A stretch of 9,648 nt of DNA from Roseiarcus sp036502965 (GCA_036502965.1 DASXXT010000442.1:1-9648); one strand, 5' to 3'; positions 1 through 7,337 are shown, counted from the stretch's first letter. Notes: generated from the sequence alone by a model not told the origin. Translations and numbers: made by a program.

Positions 1-138
1 CCTGATCGAGAACTTTTTCGGCAAGCTCAAGGAGTTCAAACGCATCGCCATGCGCGCCGACAAAACCGATGCAAGCTTCGCCGCCCTCATCCATCTCGCC
101 GCAGCCGTCATCAACTCCCGATGAATCTCAACAAGCCC
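1..138 (+). mobile_element. Right end of an IS5-family insertion sequence
   Basis: The window opens inside an insertion sequence. The transposase stop codon (122-124) is followed by 14 bases that read GGGCTTGTTGAGAT on the minus strand, a plausible terminal inverted repeat, ending at about 138. The junction base pairs form CTAG (138-141), which fits the YTAR/TA target preference known for IS5-family elements. The boundary is supported independently: the neighbouring hepT homology stops at exactly base 141. The left end and the second target copy lie outside the window, so the full element, its group and the terminal-repeat match cannot be confirmed here. Confidence 0.75.
2..124 (+). CDS. IS5-family transposase, C-terminal fragment (cut by window start)
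   Basis: This is the last 40 codons of a DDE transposase, beginning LIENFFGKLKEFKRIA and ending INSR before TGA. The segment fits the conserved C-terminal block of IS5/IS427-like transposases: the Glu of 'IEN' is the expected third acidic residue of the DDE triad, and 'MRADK' carries the conserved downstream Lys. The rest of the gene lies upstream of the window, so whether the transposase is intact is unknown. A second, overlapping ORF is common in this group and could not be checked. The reading frame is clean to the stop, and the stop lies 14 bases from the inferred end of the element, as usual for these compact elements. Confidence 0.85.
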   Translation: MIENFFGKLKEFKRIAMRADKTDASFAALIHLAAAVINSR

Positions 139-297
139 TAGGCTGCTTCGCCAAAGATTTCGGCAGCGCGAACCAAAGCGAAAACGGAGCATCATATTGG
201 TTTCAAGGTCCGTCCGACTGCGCCCCGACACGAAGCGCTCGCACGCTTCAGCGGCTTCGATCATATGGCGAATGCGAATCGCGTCGTCACGCCGCAT
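138..297 (-). pseudogene. hepT: HepT-like HEPN toxin, frameshifted and truncated by the IS
   Basis: The start ATG (297-295) overlaps the end of the upstream antitoxin gene by 11 bases. The first 37 codons begin MRRDDAIRIRHMIEAAE and include SGRSR and DLE, a typical HepT/DUF86 N-terminus. After codon 37 (base 187) one extra C at about 186 shifts the frame. Skipping it restores VFALVRAAEIFGEAA (185-141), the conserved second helix of the family. The reading then meets TAG (140-138) created at the IS junction. The C-terminal half with the R-x4-6-H ribonuclease motif, which defines HEPN toxins, is absent, so no active toxin is expected. Read without correcting the shift, the frame stays open antisense through the IS to the window edge and would give a meaningless chimera. 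Family HepT proteins are usually about 110-140 residues; only about 52 remain. Confidence 0.8.
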
Positions 298-589
298 ATT
301 GGATTGTGGCTGTGCGCAAAACCTCATCGCGGAAGTGACGGCTGAGATCCTGCGCAGTGCGCAGGTCGACCTTCCGCCCGTTTAGGAGAGATGACAGCTC
401 GATTTCAATCCTTGCCATGCCGATCAGGCCGGGCTTGGCCTGCGGCTCGAATTCAACGAGCAGGTCGAGATCGCTGTCGGGCCGCGCTGTCCCCTTCAGC
501 GCCGAGCCGAACACTGACAACCGCTGAATGCCGTGCTTCCGGCAAATCGAGGCCAGGGCCTCAGGGTCAGGGAACAGCGCGTCTTGCAT
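287..589 (-). CDS. mntA: MntA-like minimal nucleotidyltransferase antitoxin
   Basis: A 100-residue protein of the minimal nucleotidyltransferase (MNT) family. The signature GSX10DXD is complete: G28-S29 in 'FGSALKG', then D40 and D42 in 'DSDLDLLVEF', with a third acidic position D75 in 'RKVDLRT'. In characterised MntA-HepT (type VII) systems this enzyme neutralises the HEPN toxin by adding AMP to a Tyr near its active site. The ATG at 589 is chosen because AAGAGA lies a few bases upstream and the family homology begins there; a 47-residue upstream extension in the same frame is low-complexity and unlikely. The gene overlaps hepT by 11 bases, the usual coupled arrangement. All catalytic residues are present although the toxin next to it is broken, so this is now a solitary antitoxin unless a second HepT exists elsewhere in the genome. 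Confidence 0.9.
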   Translation of the reverse strand: MQDALFPDPEALASICRKHGIQRLSVFGSALKGTARPDSDLDLLVEFEPQAKPGLIGMARIEIELSSLLNGRKVDLRTAQDLSRHFRDEVLRTATIQYAA

Positions 590-603
590 GGCAATTCTCT
601 TAA

Positions 604-616
604 GCGAAAATTTCGC
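604..616. promoter_or_regulatory. Palindrome upstream of mntA, possible operator
   Basis: GCGAAA-A-TTTCGC is a perfect 6-bp dyad with a one-base centre, 14 bases upstream of the mntA ATG. On the minus strand it lies between a TTGTTT box and a TTAAGA box separated by 17 bases, a weak promoter-like pair whose -10 would overlap the ribosome-binding region. Toxin-antitoxin operons are often autoregulated through such dyads, so operator function is plausible, but nothing shows it directly. A 13-base AT-cored palindrome in GC-rich DNA could also arise by chance. Confidence 0.35.
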
Positions 617-724
617 GCGGAAACAAGCCGCCCCAGCCGCTTGTCCGGGCGCCACGTCCGTCGGCGGGTCCAAAGAAAGGCCCGGCGCCCTTGATTTTGC
701 GCTCCCAAGCGGAGAGGGAGAGCG

Positions 725-1615
725 ATGCATGCTCGTCCCCTCGATGCGTTCGCCGCGACGCTCGTCCTCGCGCTTTGTGTCGTGTGGGGCTTCAATCAGG
801 TCGTCGTCAAACTTGCGCTGCCGGATGTGGGGCCAATCGGGCAGACCGGCATCCGCTCGGGCATCGGAGCGCTGTGCGTCATCGCCTACGCGCTCTCCAC
901 CAGGCGCCGCATCTTCGAGATTGATGGCACGGAGGCTGCGGGGGCGCTGGCGGGCGCGCTGTTCACCGCCGAATTCATCGCGCTTTACGAATCGCTGCGC
1001 TTCACCACTGCCGCGCGAGCGACGGTGTTTATCTACGCCGCGCCATTCTTTGTCGCCGTCGGCGCGGCGTTCCTGCTTCGGGATGAGCGGTTAAGGCCGA
1101 TCCAGTGGGTAGGGCTGGCGTTCGCTTTTCTTGGCGTCGCTTGCGGCTTCCTGGGGCGGACGGAAGGCGGCAGCCTCGCGGGCGACGCGCTCGCGCTTCT
1201 GGCTGCGGCCCTCTGGGCGGCGACGACCATCGTGATCAAGGCGACGCCGCTGAGGCGCATCGATCCGGTGAAGGTGCTGCTGTATCAGATCGGATTCGCT
1301 GCACTGACCGCGCCGCTTGCGGCCTATGCTTTCGGCGAAGCGTGGCCGACGCATCTTACGACGGTGTCGGGCGCCGCCCTCATATGGCAAGGCGTCGTTG
1401 TGGCTGGCGTAAGCTACGCGCTCTGGTTCTGGACGCTCACACGCTACGCCGTGGCCGAGCTCTCTTCCTTCACCTTCATTACCCCGCTGGTCGGCGTGCT
1501 CGCTGGCTGGCTGGTGTTCGGCGAGACGCTGAGCTGGGGGTTTTCGCTGGCGATTGTGTTGGTCATCGCAGGCCTCGCGCTCGTCAACTGGCCGCGCGGC
1601 GCGCGGACTGCGTAA
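725..1615 (+). CDS. EamA-family (DMT superfamily) transporter
   Basis: A 296-residue integral membrane protein with about ten hydrophobic segments arranged as two EamA repeats (roughly residues 10-142 and 150-290). Family marks include 'VVWGFNQVVVKLAL' in the first helix, 'YAAPFFVAVGAAFLLRDERL' at the end of the first repeat, and 'FITPLVGVLAGWLVFGETL' in the second. EamA/DMT proteins export or import small metabolites such as amino acids; the substrate cannot be told from the sequence. The ATG at 725 follows a strong purine-rich ribosome-binding site (GGAGAGGGAGAG, 710-721). It is divergent from mntA, with a 135-base gap shared for control of both, and stands alone on its strand. Length is normal for the family and no damage is seen. 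Confidence 0.9.
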   Translation: MHARPLDAFAATLVLALCVVWGFNQVVVKLALPDVGPIGQTGIRSGIGALCVIAYALSTRRRIFEIDGTEAAGALAGALFTAEFIALYESLRFTTAARATVFIYAAPFFVAVGAAFLLRDERLRPIQWVGLAFAFLGVACGFLGRTEGGSLAGDALALLAAALWAATTIVIKATPLRRIDPVKVLLYQIGFAALTAPLAAYAFGEAWPTHLTTVSGAALIWQGVVVAGVSYALWFWTLTRYAVAELSSFTFITPLVGVLAGWLVFGETLSWGFSLAIVLVIAGLALVNWPRGARTA

Positions 1616-1720
1616 GCCGACCGACCAACGCAACTCGTGACGGGCTACTTGGCGCCCAGCGTTGCGTCGAAGACCGCTAGAGCCGTTTGCTGGTCGCCGC
1701 CGTTGGCGGGGCGGCCCCTA

Positions 1721-1860
1721 CCCCTCCACCATGCTTCGCATGGTCCCCTTCCCCCGCCACTTCGCAGCAAGGGAGGATCGAAACCGTCGACCGTCGCGGC
1801 TAAGCTCATCCTCCCGTGCGTAGCGGGGGAGGGGGACCGTCCGAAGGACGGTGGTGGGGG
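1721..1860. repeat. Two REP-like units in inverted orientation
   Basis: Unit A (1721-1779, plus) and unit B (1805-1860, read on the minus strand) are imperfect copies of one motif. Each begins with a C-rich CCCTCCACC or CCCCCACCACC start, then a short hairpin (ATGCTTCGCAT in A, GTCCTTCGGAC in B), then CCCC-T/C-TCCCCCGC, and closes with GGGAGGAT. Head to head, they could also fold into one long stem. Such intergenic palindromic elements are widespread in Hyphomicrobiales genomes and code for nothing. Downstream of the transporter they may act in transcript ending or mRNA stability, which is inference. No credible gene lies between 1616 and 1965. Confidence 0.7.
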
Positions 1861-1901
1861 CGCAAAGACGCGTCGACCCAAAAGCAATTGTCCGCTCTGG
1901 A

Positions 1902-1946
1902 TGGGCCTTTCGAGACGCGCCTTCGGCGCCCTCAGGGCGAGGCCCA
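1902..1946. repeat. REP-like palindrome between transporter and DUF815 gene
   Basis: An imperfect palindrome with outer arms TGGGCC (1902-1907) and GGCCCA (1941-1946), and an inner hairpin GCGCC-TTC-GGCGC (1917-1929). The stretch 'TTTCGAGACGCGCC' resembles a widely scattered extragenic repeat of Hyphomicrobiales, typically a GAG-GCGC/GCGTCTCGAA hairpin. It lies 20 bases past the stop of the minus-strand DUF815 gene and could serve as a 3'-end stabiliser or terminator for it. There is no U-tract, so a classical intrinsic terminator is not supported. Confidence 0.55.
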
Positions 1947-1965
1947 AGCGCGATTCCCGCGCCTG

Positions 1966-2910
1966 TCAAGGGTCCGTCCGTTCAGTGGCCGCCACCTCGA
2001 GCGCCTTGCCGAGCCGGCCGGCGAGATCCTGAATGAATTGCCAGGCGATGCGGCCGGAGCGCGAGCCGCGCGTGGTCGCCCATTCGAGCGCCTCGGCTTC
2101 GAGCCGGTCGGCCGGCGGGTCGAGGCGGAAGTGCTTGGCGTAGCCATGGACCATGGCCAGGTAATCGTCCTGGCTGCAATGATGGAAGCCGAGCCAGAGG
2201 CCGAATCGGTCGGACAGCGACACTTTTTCCTCGACCGCTTCGCCCGGATTGATGGCGCTCGAGCGCTCGTTCTCCATCATCTCGCGCGGCATCAGGTGGC
2301 GCCGGTTGGAGGTCGCATAGAAGAGCACGTTCGCCGGGCGGCCTTCCACGCCGCCCTCGAGCGCCGCCTTCAGCGACTTGTAGGACGTGTCGCCGGCGTC
2401 GAACGACAGATCGTCGCAAAAGACGATGAACCGATAGGGCGCGTCGCGCAGGAGGCTCATCAGCGCCGGCAGGCCCTCGATGTCCTCGCGATGGATCTCG
2501 ACCAGCTTGAGGCGCCCGGCCACGTCGCTCTCGCGGTTGATGGCGGCGTGCGCCGCCTTGACCAGCGACGACTTGCCCATGCCGCGCGCGCCCCACAGCA
2601 GCGCATTGTTGGCGGGGAGAGCGCGGGCGAAGCGCTGCGTGTTCTCGACCAGAAGGTCGCGCACCCGGTCGATCCCGCGCAGGAGCGAAAGGTCGACGCG
2701 GTTGACCCGCGCAACCGGCGCCAGCGCGCCGCGATCGGCGCGCCAGACGAAGGCCTCGGCCGCCCCGAAATCGGGTTTCGTTGGGGCAGGGGGCGCGTGG
2801 CGTTCAAGCGCTTCGGCGATGCGGCGGAGAAGGTCGGCTTGGCTCTCAAGCGGCAAGGGAGAATCCAGTTCGATTTGAAGGGCCGAGGCTTTGCCACAAG
2901 GACGGGCCAA
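1966..2910 (-). CDS. DUF815-family AAA+ ATPase
   Basis: A 314-residue P-loop ATPase of the DUF815 family; its cellular role is not established. Walker A is GARGMGKSS (residues 107-115, K113), Walker B is FIVFCDD (161-167, D166/D167), the sensor-1 region is 'YATSNRRHL' (N202), and an arginine-finger-like 'DRFG' holds R235. The N-terminal 'DLLRRIAEAL' helix and 'RVNRVDLSLLRGIDR' precede the ATPase core, as usual for the family. The start is uncertain: no ATG occurs in frame before M111 inside the Walker loop, and an in-frame TAG stands at 2964-2962. The TTG at 2910 is used here; TTG at 2856 or CTG at 2937 are alternatives. It stands alone on its strand, with no soluble partner recognised nearby. 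Confidence 0.88.
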   Translation of the reverse strand: MARPCGKASALQIELDSPLPLESQADLLRRIAEALERHAPPAPTKPDFGAAEAFVWRADRGALAPVARVNRVDLSLLRGIDRVRDLLVENTQRFARALPANNALLWGARGMGKSSLVKAAHAAINRESDVAGRLKLVEIHREDIEGLPALMSLLRDAPYRFIVFCDDLSFDAGDTSYKSLKAALEGGVEGRPANVLFYATSNRRHLMPREMMENERSSAINPGEAVEEKVSLSDRFGLWLGFHHCSQDDYLAMVHGYAKHFRLDPPADRLEAEALEWATTRGSRSGRIAWQFIQDLAGRLGKALEVAATERTDP

Positions 2911-2937
2911 GCTCCAGGGCCGGGGCGGTTGCCGCAG

Positions 2938-2957
2938 GACGGCGTTCCGGCGCCGTC
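2938..2957. other. GC-rich hairpin in the DUF815 leader
   Basis: GACGGCG (2938-2944) and CGCCGTC (2951-2957) form a perfect 7-bp stem around a 6-base loop. On the minus strand it lies 27 bases upstream of the proposed TTG start of the DUF815 gene and just after the in-frame stop. It has no following T-run in either direction, so it is not a classical terminator. It could affect translation initiation at the weak start, or be chance in GC-rich DNA. Confidence 0.3.
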
Positions 2958-3119
2958 TGGCCTAGACACGAGAAGGGGCATGCCGATGGCGAGCGCAGAA
3001 TGGCGGAACGAAACTTTGCGGCCTACGGCCTTGCGGTCTTGGACCTTGCGTCGCTTGGGCTGACGTTCTGATGGTGGCGCCAAAAAAGCGTTGGCGAATC
3101 ATAAGATCGGAGCGGATGC

Positions 3120-3251
3120 TCAGGACCAGCTGTAGGCGAACATTCCCATCACGACGAGGATGATGACCGCCGCCAGTACGTAGTGCTTCGCCTCCCAGTC
3201 GTGCATGGTGAGGAGGGGCTTGGTGCTCTTGGCGGGGCGCTCGGAGGCCAT
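3120..3251 (-). CDS. Small single-span membrane protein (43 aa), hypothetical
   Basis: A 43-residue ORF with ATG at 3251 and TGA at 3122-3120. The N-terminal 22 residues are polar and basic (MASERPAKSTKPLLTMHDWE), followed by 'AKHY' and one hydrophobic helix, VLAAVIILVVMGMFAYSW, ending the protein. This suggests a single membrane span with the charged N-terminus in the cytoplasm. A weak AGGCGAAG ribosome-binding site lies about 3-10 bases upstream. Codon use strongly favours G/C in third positions, as in neighbouring genes, supporting real coding. The small size resembles accessory or regulatory membrane peptides; no family is recognised. It is divergent from the 55-residue gene at 3386, with a 134-base gap. 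Confidence 0.65.
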   Translation of the reverse strand: MASERPAKSTKPLLTMHDWEAKHYVLAAVIILVVMGMFAYSWS

Positions 3252-3385
3252 GGACTTCGCCTAGCACGAACCGCGGGCGCGGCAAACGCCGCGATGCGCG
3301 GTCCCGCCGCCGAGAATTTTACGTCCTGACACTTGCCTTTTGCGCGCGGCGGCCTTTGGTTGCGCGTCGCTCAGGAACGAATCCC

Positions 3386-3553
3386 ATGAACGTCGTCTTA
3401 ATGGCCATCGGTTGCATCCTCATCGCGCTCGCGCTCGTGACATCCGCCAATCGAGCCGGCTACGTTCGTTTCGTCGTCGGACCCGGCTCGGTTCTCGTGG
3501 TGGCCGGCACTGTCGCTGTGCTTGCGTTTTGGATTCTGGGCGCGCCAAAATGA
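3386..3553 (+). CDS. Small two-span membrane protein (55 aa), hypothetical
   Basis: A 55-residue protein made of two hydrophobic helices, about residues 2-19 (VVLMAIGCILIALALV) and 33-51 (VVGPGSVLVVAGTVAVLAF), joined by a short polar loop 'TSANRAGYVR'. The start ATG (3386) follows AGGAACGA (3373-3380), a reasonable ribosome-binding site; an upstream in-frame TTG is less likely because the added residues are polar and lack such a site. No known family is recognised. It precedes the Fe-S carrier gene by 126 bases, and a separate promoter-like sequence lies between them, so co-transcription is not required. Confidence 0.6.
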   Translation: MNVVLMAIGCILIALALVTSANRAGYVRFVVGPGSVLVVAGTVAVLAFWILGAPK

Positions 3554-3609
3554 CGAATCCGCGACTCGCCTTCCGGGCCCTCACGCGTCCCCGCAAATCC
3601 GGCGGCCCT

Positions 3610-3639
3610 GTGAAACCGGCTAATCTGATGCTATATATT
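3610..3639 (+). promoter_or_regulatory. Candidate sigma-70-type promoter of the Fe-S carrier gene
   Basis: GTGAAA (3610-3615, four of six matches to TTGACA) and TATATT (3634-3639, five of six to TATAAT) are 18 bases apart. The AT-rich run CTATATATTG stands out in GC-rich DNA. The predicted transcript start near 3646 would leave about 35 bases before the ATG at 3680. No clear IscR or Fur-like site is seen. Confidence 0.45.
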
Positions 3640-3679
3640 GGGAGGCCGACCGAGCGCGCCCGGCTCCTGGAGATTTGAA

Positions 3680-4066
3680 ATGGCGTCCCGACTGTTACGG
3701 CGACAGGTGATGACTTTGACCGATGCGGCGGCGGCGCGCGTGCGTGAGCTGACCGAAGCCGCCGGCAAGCCGATCGCGGGCCTGCGCGTGGGCGTGAAGA
3801 ACGGCGGCTGCGCCGGCATGTCCTACACGATGGAACTCGCCGAGAACGCTACGCCCCTAGACGAGGTCGTCGAGGACAAGGGCGTGCGGCTGTTGATCGA
3901 TCCGAAGGCGGTGCTGTTCCTGCTCGGCTCGCAGATGGATTTCAAAGTCGACCGCCTGTCGGCGACCTTCGCTTTCTCCAATCCTAACGAGACCTCGGCC
4001 TGCGGCTGCGGCGAGAGCGTCGCGATCACCCCGGCGAGCCCCGAGGCGCTCAACGCGCCGGCTTGA
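3680..4066 (+). CDS. sufA: SufA/IscA-type iron-sulfur cluster carrier
   Basis: A 128-residue A-type carrier (HesB/IscA/SufA family) that accepts and passes on Fe-S clusters to apo-proteins in the cytoplasm. The three conserved cluster-binding cysteines are present: C44 in 'NGGCAGMSY', and C108 and C110 in 'ACGCGES'. The core 'GLRVGVKNGGCAGMSYT' and 'DPKAVLFLLG' are family hallmarks, and the pattern with 'FSNPNETSACGCG' is closest to alphaproteobacterial SufA. The ATG at 3680 follows CTGGAG by about 7 bases; a second Met at residue 11 (3710) matches the start of many family members and may be the true start. A 15-residue tail follows the last cysteine motif. It stands apart from any visible suf or isc operon, so assignment as SufA rather than IscA or ErpA is tentative. 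Confidence 0.9.
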   Translation: MASRLLRRQVMTLTDAAAARVRELTEAAGKPIAGLRVGVKNGGCAGMSYTMELAENATPLDEVVEDKGVRLLIDPKAVLFLLGSQMDFKVDRLSATFAFSNPNETSACGCGESVAITPASPEALNAPA

Positions 4067-4079
4067 ACAAAGCCGCATG

Positions 4080-4103
4080 GACGCCGAGGGCAGGCACGGC
4101 GTC
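4080..4103. terminator. Hairpin between convergent genes, candidate terminator
   Basis: GACGCCG (4080-4086) pairs with CGGCGTC (4097-4103) around a 10-base loop. It lies 13 bases past the Fe-S carrier stop and ends exactly where the convergent membrane-protein gene stops (4104). The plus side is followed by TTATC and the minus side by CATGCGGCTTTGTT, so the T-runs are poor. Position between converging genes supports a bidirectional ending role, possibly Rho-assisted. Confidence 0.45.
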
Positions 4104-4397
4104 TTATCGCCGTAGTAGAGACGCCGCTCTGCCGACGAGGCGCGCCCCACCGTAACTCAGCCCAACGTAGACGACCAATACGAGCGCGCTCGCCGCCATA
4201 AACACGGCGTTTCCGAGCGACCCTTGCCCGTACCAAGGGTATTCCGCTTTCACCGCGCCGTAGCCAAGACCAATCAAAAAGGCCAGGGCGAGGAGAGGCG
4301 CCAATCCGATTAAGCGGCCAAGCTTGAAAATGAAAAAGGGAACCACAACGCCAAAGGCCACGATGATCAGACTCGGGTAAAAACCGATCCTGGCCAT
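4104..4397 (-). CDS. Hypothetical membrane protein (97 aa)
   Basis: A 97-residue protein with about three hydrophobic segments, near residues 8-24 (SLIIVAFGVVVPFFIF), 29-47 (LIGLAPLLALAFLIGLGYG) and 63-83 (NAVFMAASALVLVVYVGLSYG), with a basic C-terminus 'RAASLLRR'. The ATG at 4397 follows GCGGGAA by about 8 bases. It lies 53 bases downstream of rhlE on the same strand and may be read through from it; a small hairpin (TCGCCC/GGGCGA, 4417-4433) lies in the gap without a T-run. No family or function is recognised. Confidence 0.7.
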   Translation of the reverse strand: MARIGFYPSLIIVAFGVVVPFFIFKLGRLIGLAPLLALAFLIGLGYGAVKAEYPWYGQGSLGNAVFMAASALVLVVYVGLSYGGARLVGRAASLLRR

Positions 4398-4450
4398 CGG
4401 AGATTCCCGCGTCGGCTCGCCCGTTTAGGGCGAAGCGAAGGTCCGATCCG

Positions 4451-6058
<1,608 letters not shown>

Positions 6059-6099
6059 GAGTTCTCGCTTGCGCGAATGCCTCGCATCCGCTGGGTTGT

Positions 6100-6128
6100 G
6101 ATATGGGGGCCTCGGTGGACCGCGTCAA
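6100..6128 (-). promoter_or_regulatory. Candidate rhlE promoter
   Basis: On the minus strand TTGACG (6128-6123, five of six matches to the -35 consensus) is followed after exactly 17 bases by CATATC (6105-6100, a weak -10). The predicted transcript start near 6093 leaves a leader of about 35 bases before the rhlE ATG. The wider gap 6059-6297 shows no other gene. An A6 run at 6214-6219 (T6 on the minus strand) lies in it, without a hairpin next to it. Confidence 0.4.
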
Positions 6129-6297
6129 TGCGTTCGCAGGTCCCAGCGCGCAAGCCTCGCGCCGCACCGGAGCATTCTTCCTCTCTCGGCACGTCACCCG
6201 TAGATCAAATTGCAAAAAAGTCAAATCAACTCGGGGCCTGTGCGTTTGCTGAGGGCGTTGAGATGATCTCGCCCCAAGCGGCGGAGGCGTGAGCGAG

Positions 6298-7335
6298 TTA
6301 ACGCGCGGTCTGCGGTTCGGGAAAGGTCCATGCGCCGGTCAGGATTTCCGGCTTGGGGCGATAGAGGCGCACCAGGTAGTTCCATCCGGGCGGGGTCGGC
6401 AGGCAATTGGGGATCTCGCCGTCGCAGCCACCGAACTGAATGGCGAACGATCCGTCCTCGGCCGGCTTTGCAACAACGTTGTTGAGCGAATAGGCGTTCT
6501 GCGGATTGCCGACGAAATGGCCCTTGTCGTCGTAGACGCTGATCGACCAGAAGCCGTCAACCGGCACGTTCTTGACGTTGAGTTTATAGACTGACTTGCC
6601 GTCGTTATGGGCGGGCGTCACGTTTAGATAAAGGGCGTCTTCTTCGGGATTGCCGCCCCACGCGGCCGCCGATCCGATCAGGTGCCGCACCGGGTCAACC
6701 TTCCCTTTCGGGCCAAACATTCCCTTGGTGTCGGGGACGGTCGAAGCGAGGCTTAGCAAGCCGTCCCGCACTTTAACCTGGCTCGAAGCGTCCCAGTTGG
6801 GGATCTTGAAGGTTCCGGGCCCGCCGGGCTGGCTGATCTTGATTGCATCCTGCAGCGCATGGACCGCCTCGATATCCTTTGGGTCGTTCGGATCGACCAG
6901 GATGCGGACGGCGACAATGACGTAGCGCGTGCCGATCTCCTCTCTCTTGAGCGTACGGACAACTGCGCCGTAAACGACCTCCGGCGAATATTCATCTTCG
7001 TCGATGACCTGCATCGACAGGAAACGCTTGCCCGGGTCGGGCAGCGTGATGGTCACCGGACCCGCATCAAGGTCGAACACCGCCGCCGAATAGAGCGTGT
7101 CGCGGTTCATCCGGATGACGGTTTGCTGGGCGATCGGCGTCGGTTCGCGGCGATGCATGAATTTGCCAAAGCCACCGTCCTTCACCACGCCGCTGAAATA
7201 GAGATCCGATTCTGCGCGGGGGAAATTGTCAGGGGTGACGGCGATCGGCCTCTCGGCGGGCGCCGCGTGGGCGCCGCAAAGCGCGCACAGCGCCAGCGGC
7301 GCGAACACCACGCAGGTCCGACGGAATGGATTCAT
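6298..7335 (-). CDS. Secreted DUF1254/DUF1214 domain protein
   Basis: A 345-residue exported protein. The N-terminus MNPFRRTCVVFAPLALCA with 'CGAHA' before APAE forms a classical signal peptide with predicted cleavage after about residue 24. A DUF1254 region follows (about 30-170, including 'VIRMNRDTLYSAAVFDLDAG' and 'RFLSMQVIDEDEYSP'), then a DUF1214 region (about 220-340, including 'DGFWSISVYDDKGHFVGN' and 'YLVRLYRPK'). The biochemical role of these domains is unknown. ATG at 7335 is preferred over an upstream in-frame TTG (7353) because the signal peptide starts cleanly there; no strong ribosome-binding site is seen for either. A 7-bp dyad sits directly before it. It follows the cytochrome c gene by 133 bases on the same strand, so a functional link with alcohol oxidation is likely but unproven. 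Confidence 0.88.
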   Translation of the reverse strand: MNPFRRTCVVFAPLALCALCGAHAAPAERPIAVTPDNFPRAESDLYFSGVVKDGGFGKFMHRREPTPIAQQTVIRMNRDTLYSAAVFDLDAGPVTITLPDPGKRFLSMQVIDEDEYSPEVVYGAVVRTLKREEIGTRYVIVAVRILVDPNDPKDIEAVHALQDAIKISQPGGPGTFKIPNWDASSQVKVRDGLLSLASTVPDTKGMFGPKGKVDPVRHLIGSAAAWGGNPEEDALYLNVTPAHNDGKSVYKLNVKNVPVDGFWSISVYDDKGHFVGNPQNAYSLNNVVAKPAEDGSFAIQFGGCDGEIPNCLPTPPGWNYLVRLYRPKPEILTGAWTFPEPQTAR

Positions 7336-7337
7336 TC

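Noticed and set aside
646..690. GGGCGCC...GGCGCCC inverted repeat upstream of the EamA gene
   Set aside because: Loop of about 30 bases and GC-only arms; expected by chance at this base composition.
1816..3063. Long plus-strand open frame (415 codons) opposite the DUF815 gene
   Set aside because: It is antisense to a gene with complete Walker motifs, has low-complexity Arg/Ala-rich translation and no domain; a shadow of GC-rich coding.
3000..3071. 23-codon plus-strand ORF beginning MAERNFAAYG
   Set aside because: Very short, no ribosome-binding site, no hydrophobic or other recognisable pattern, and it overlaps nothing that supports it.
3078..3096. CGCCAA/TTGGCG hairpin with an A/T run, as terminator of the 43-residue gene
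   Set aside because: The T-run (minus strand) lies inside the loop rather than after the stem, so it does not fit an intrinsic terminator.
4417..4433. TCGCCC/GGGCGA hairpin between rhlE and the 97-residue gene as a terminator
   Set aside because: Stem of only 6 bp and no T-run on the relevant strand; at most an RNA-processing or stability feature.
6214..6219. T6 run on the minus strand as terminator of the DUF1254/DUF1214 gene
   Set aside because: No stable hairpin directly precedes it; the nearest imperfect fold is about 45 bases away.
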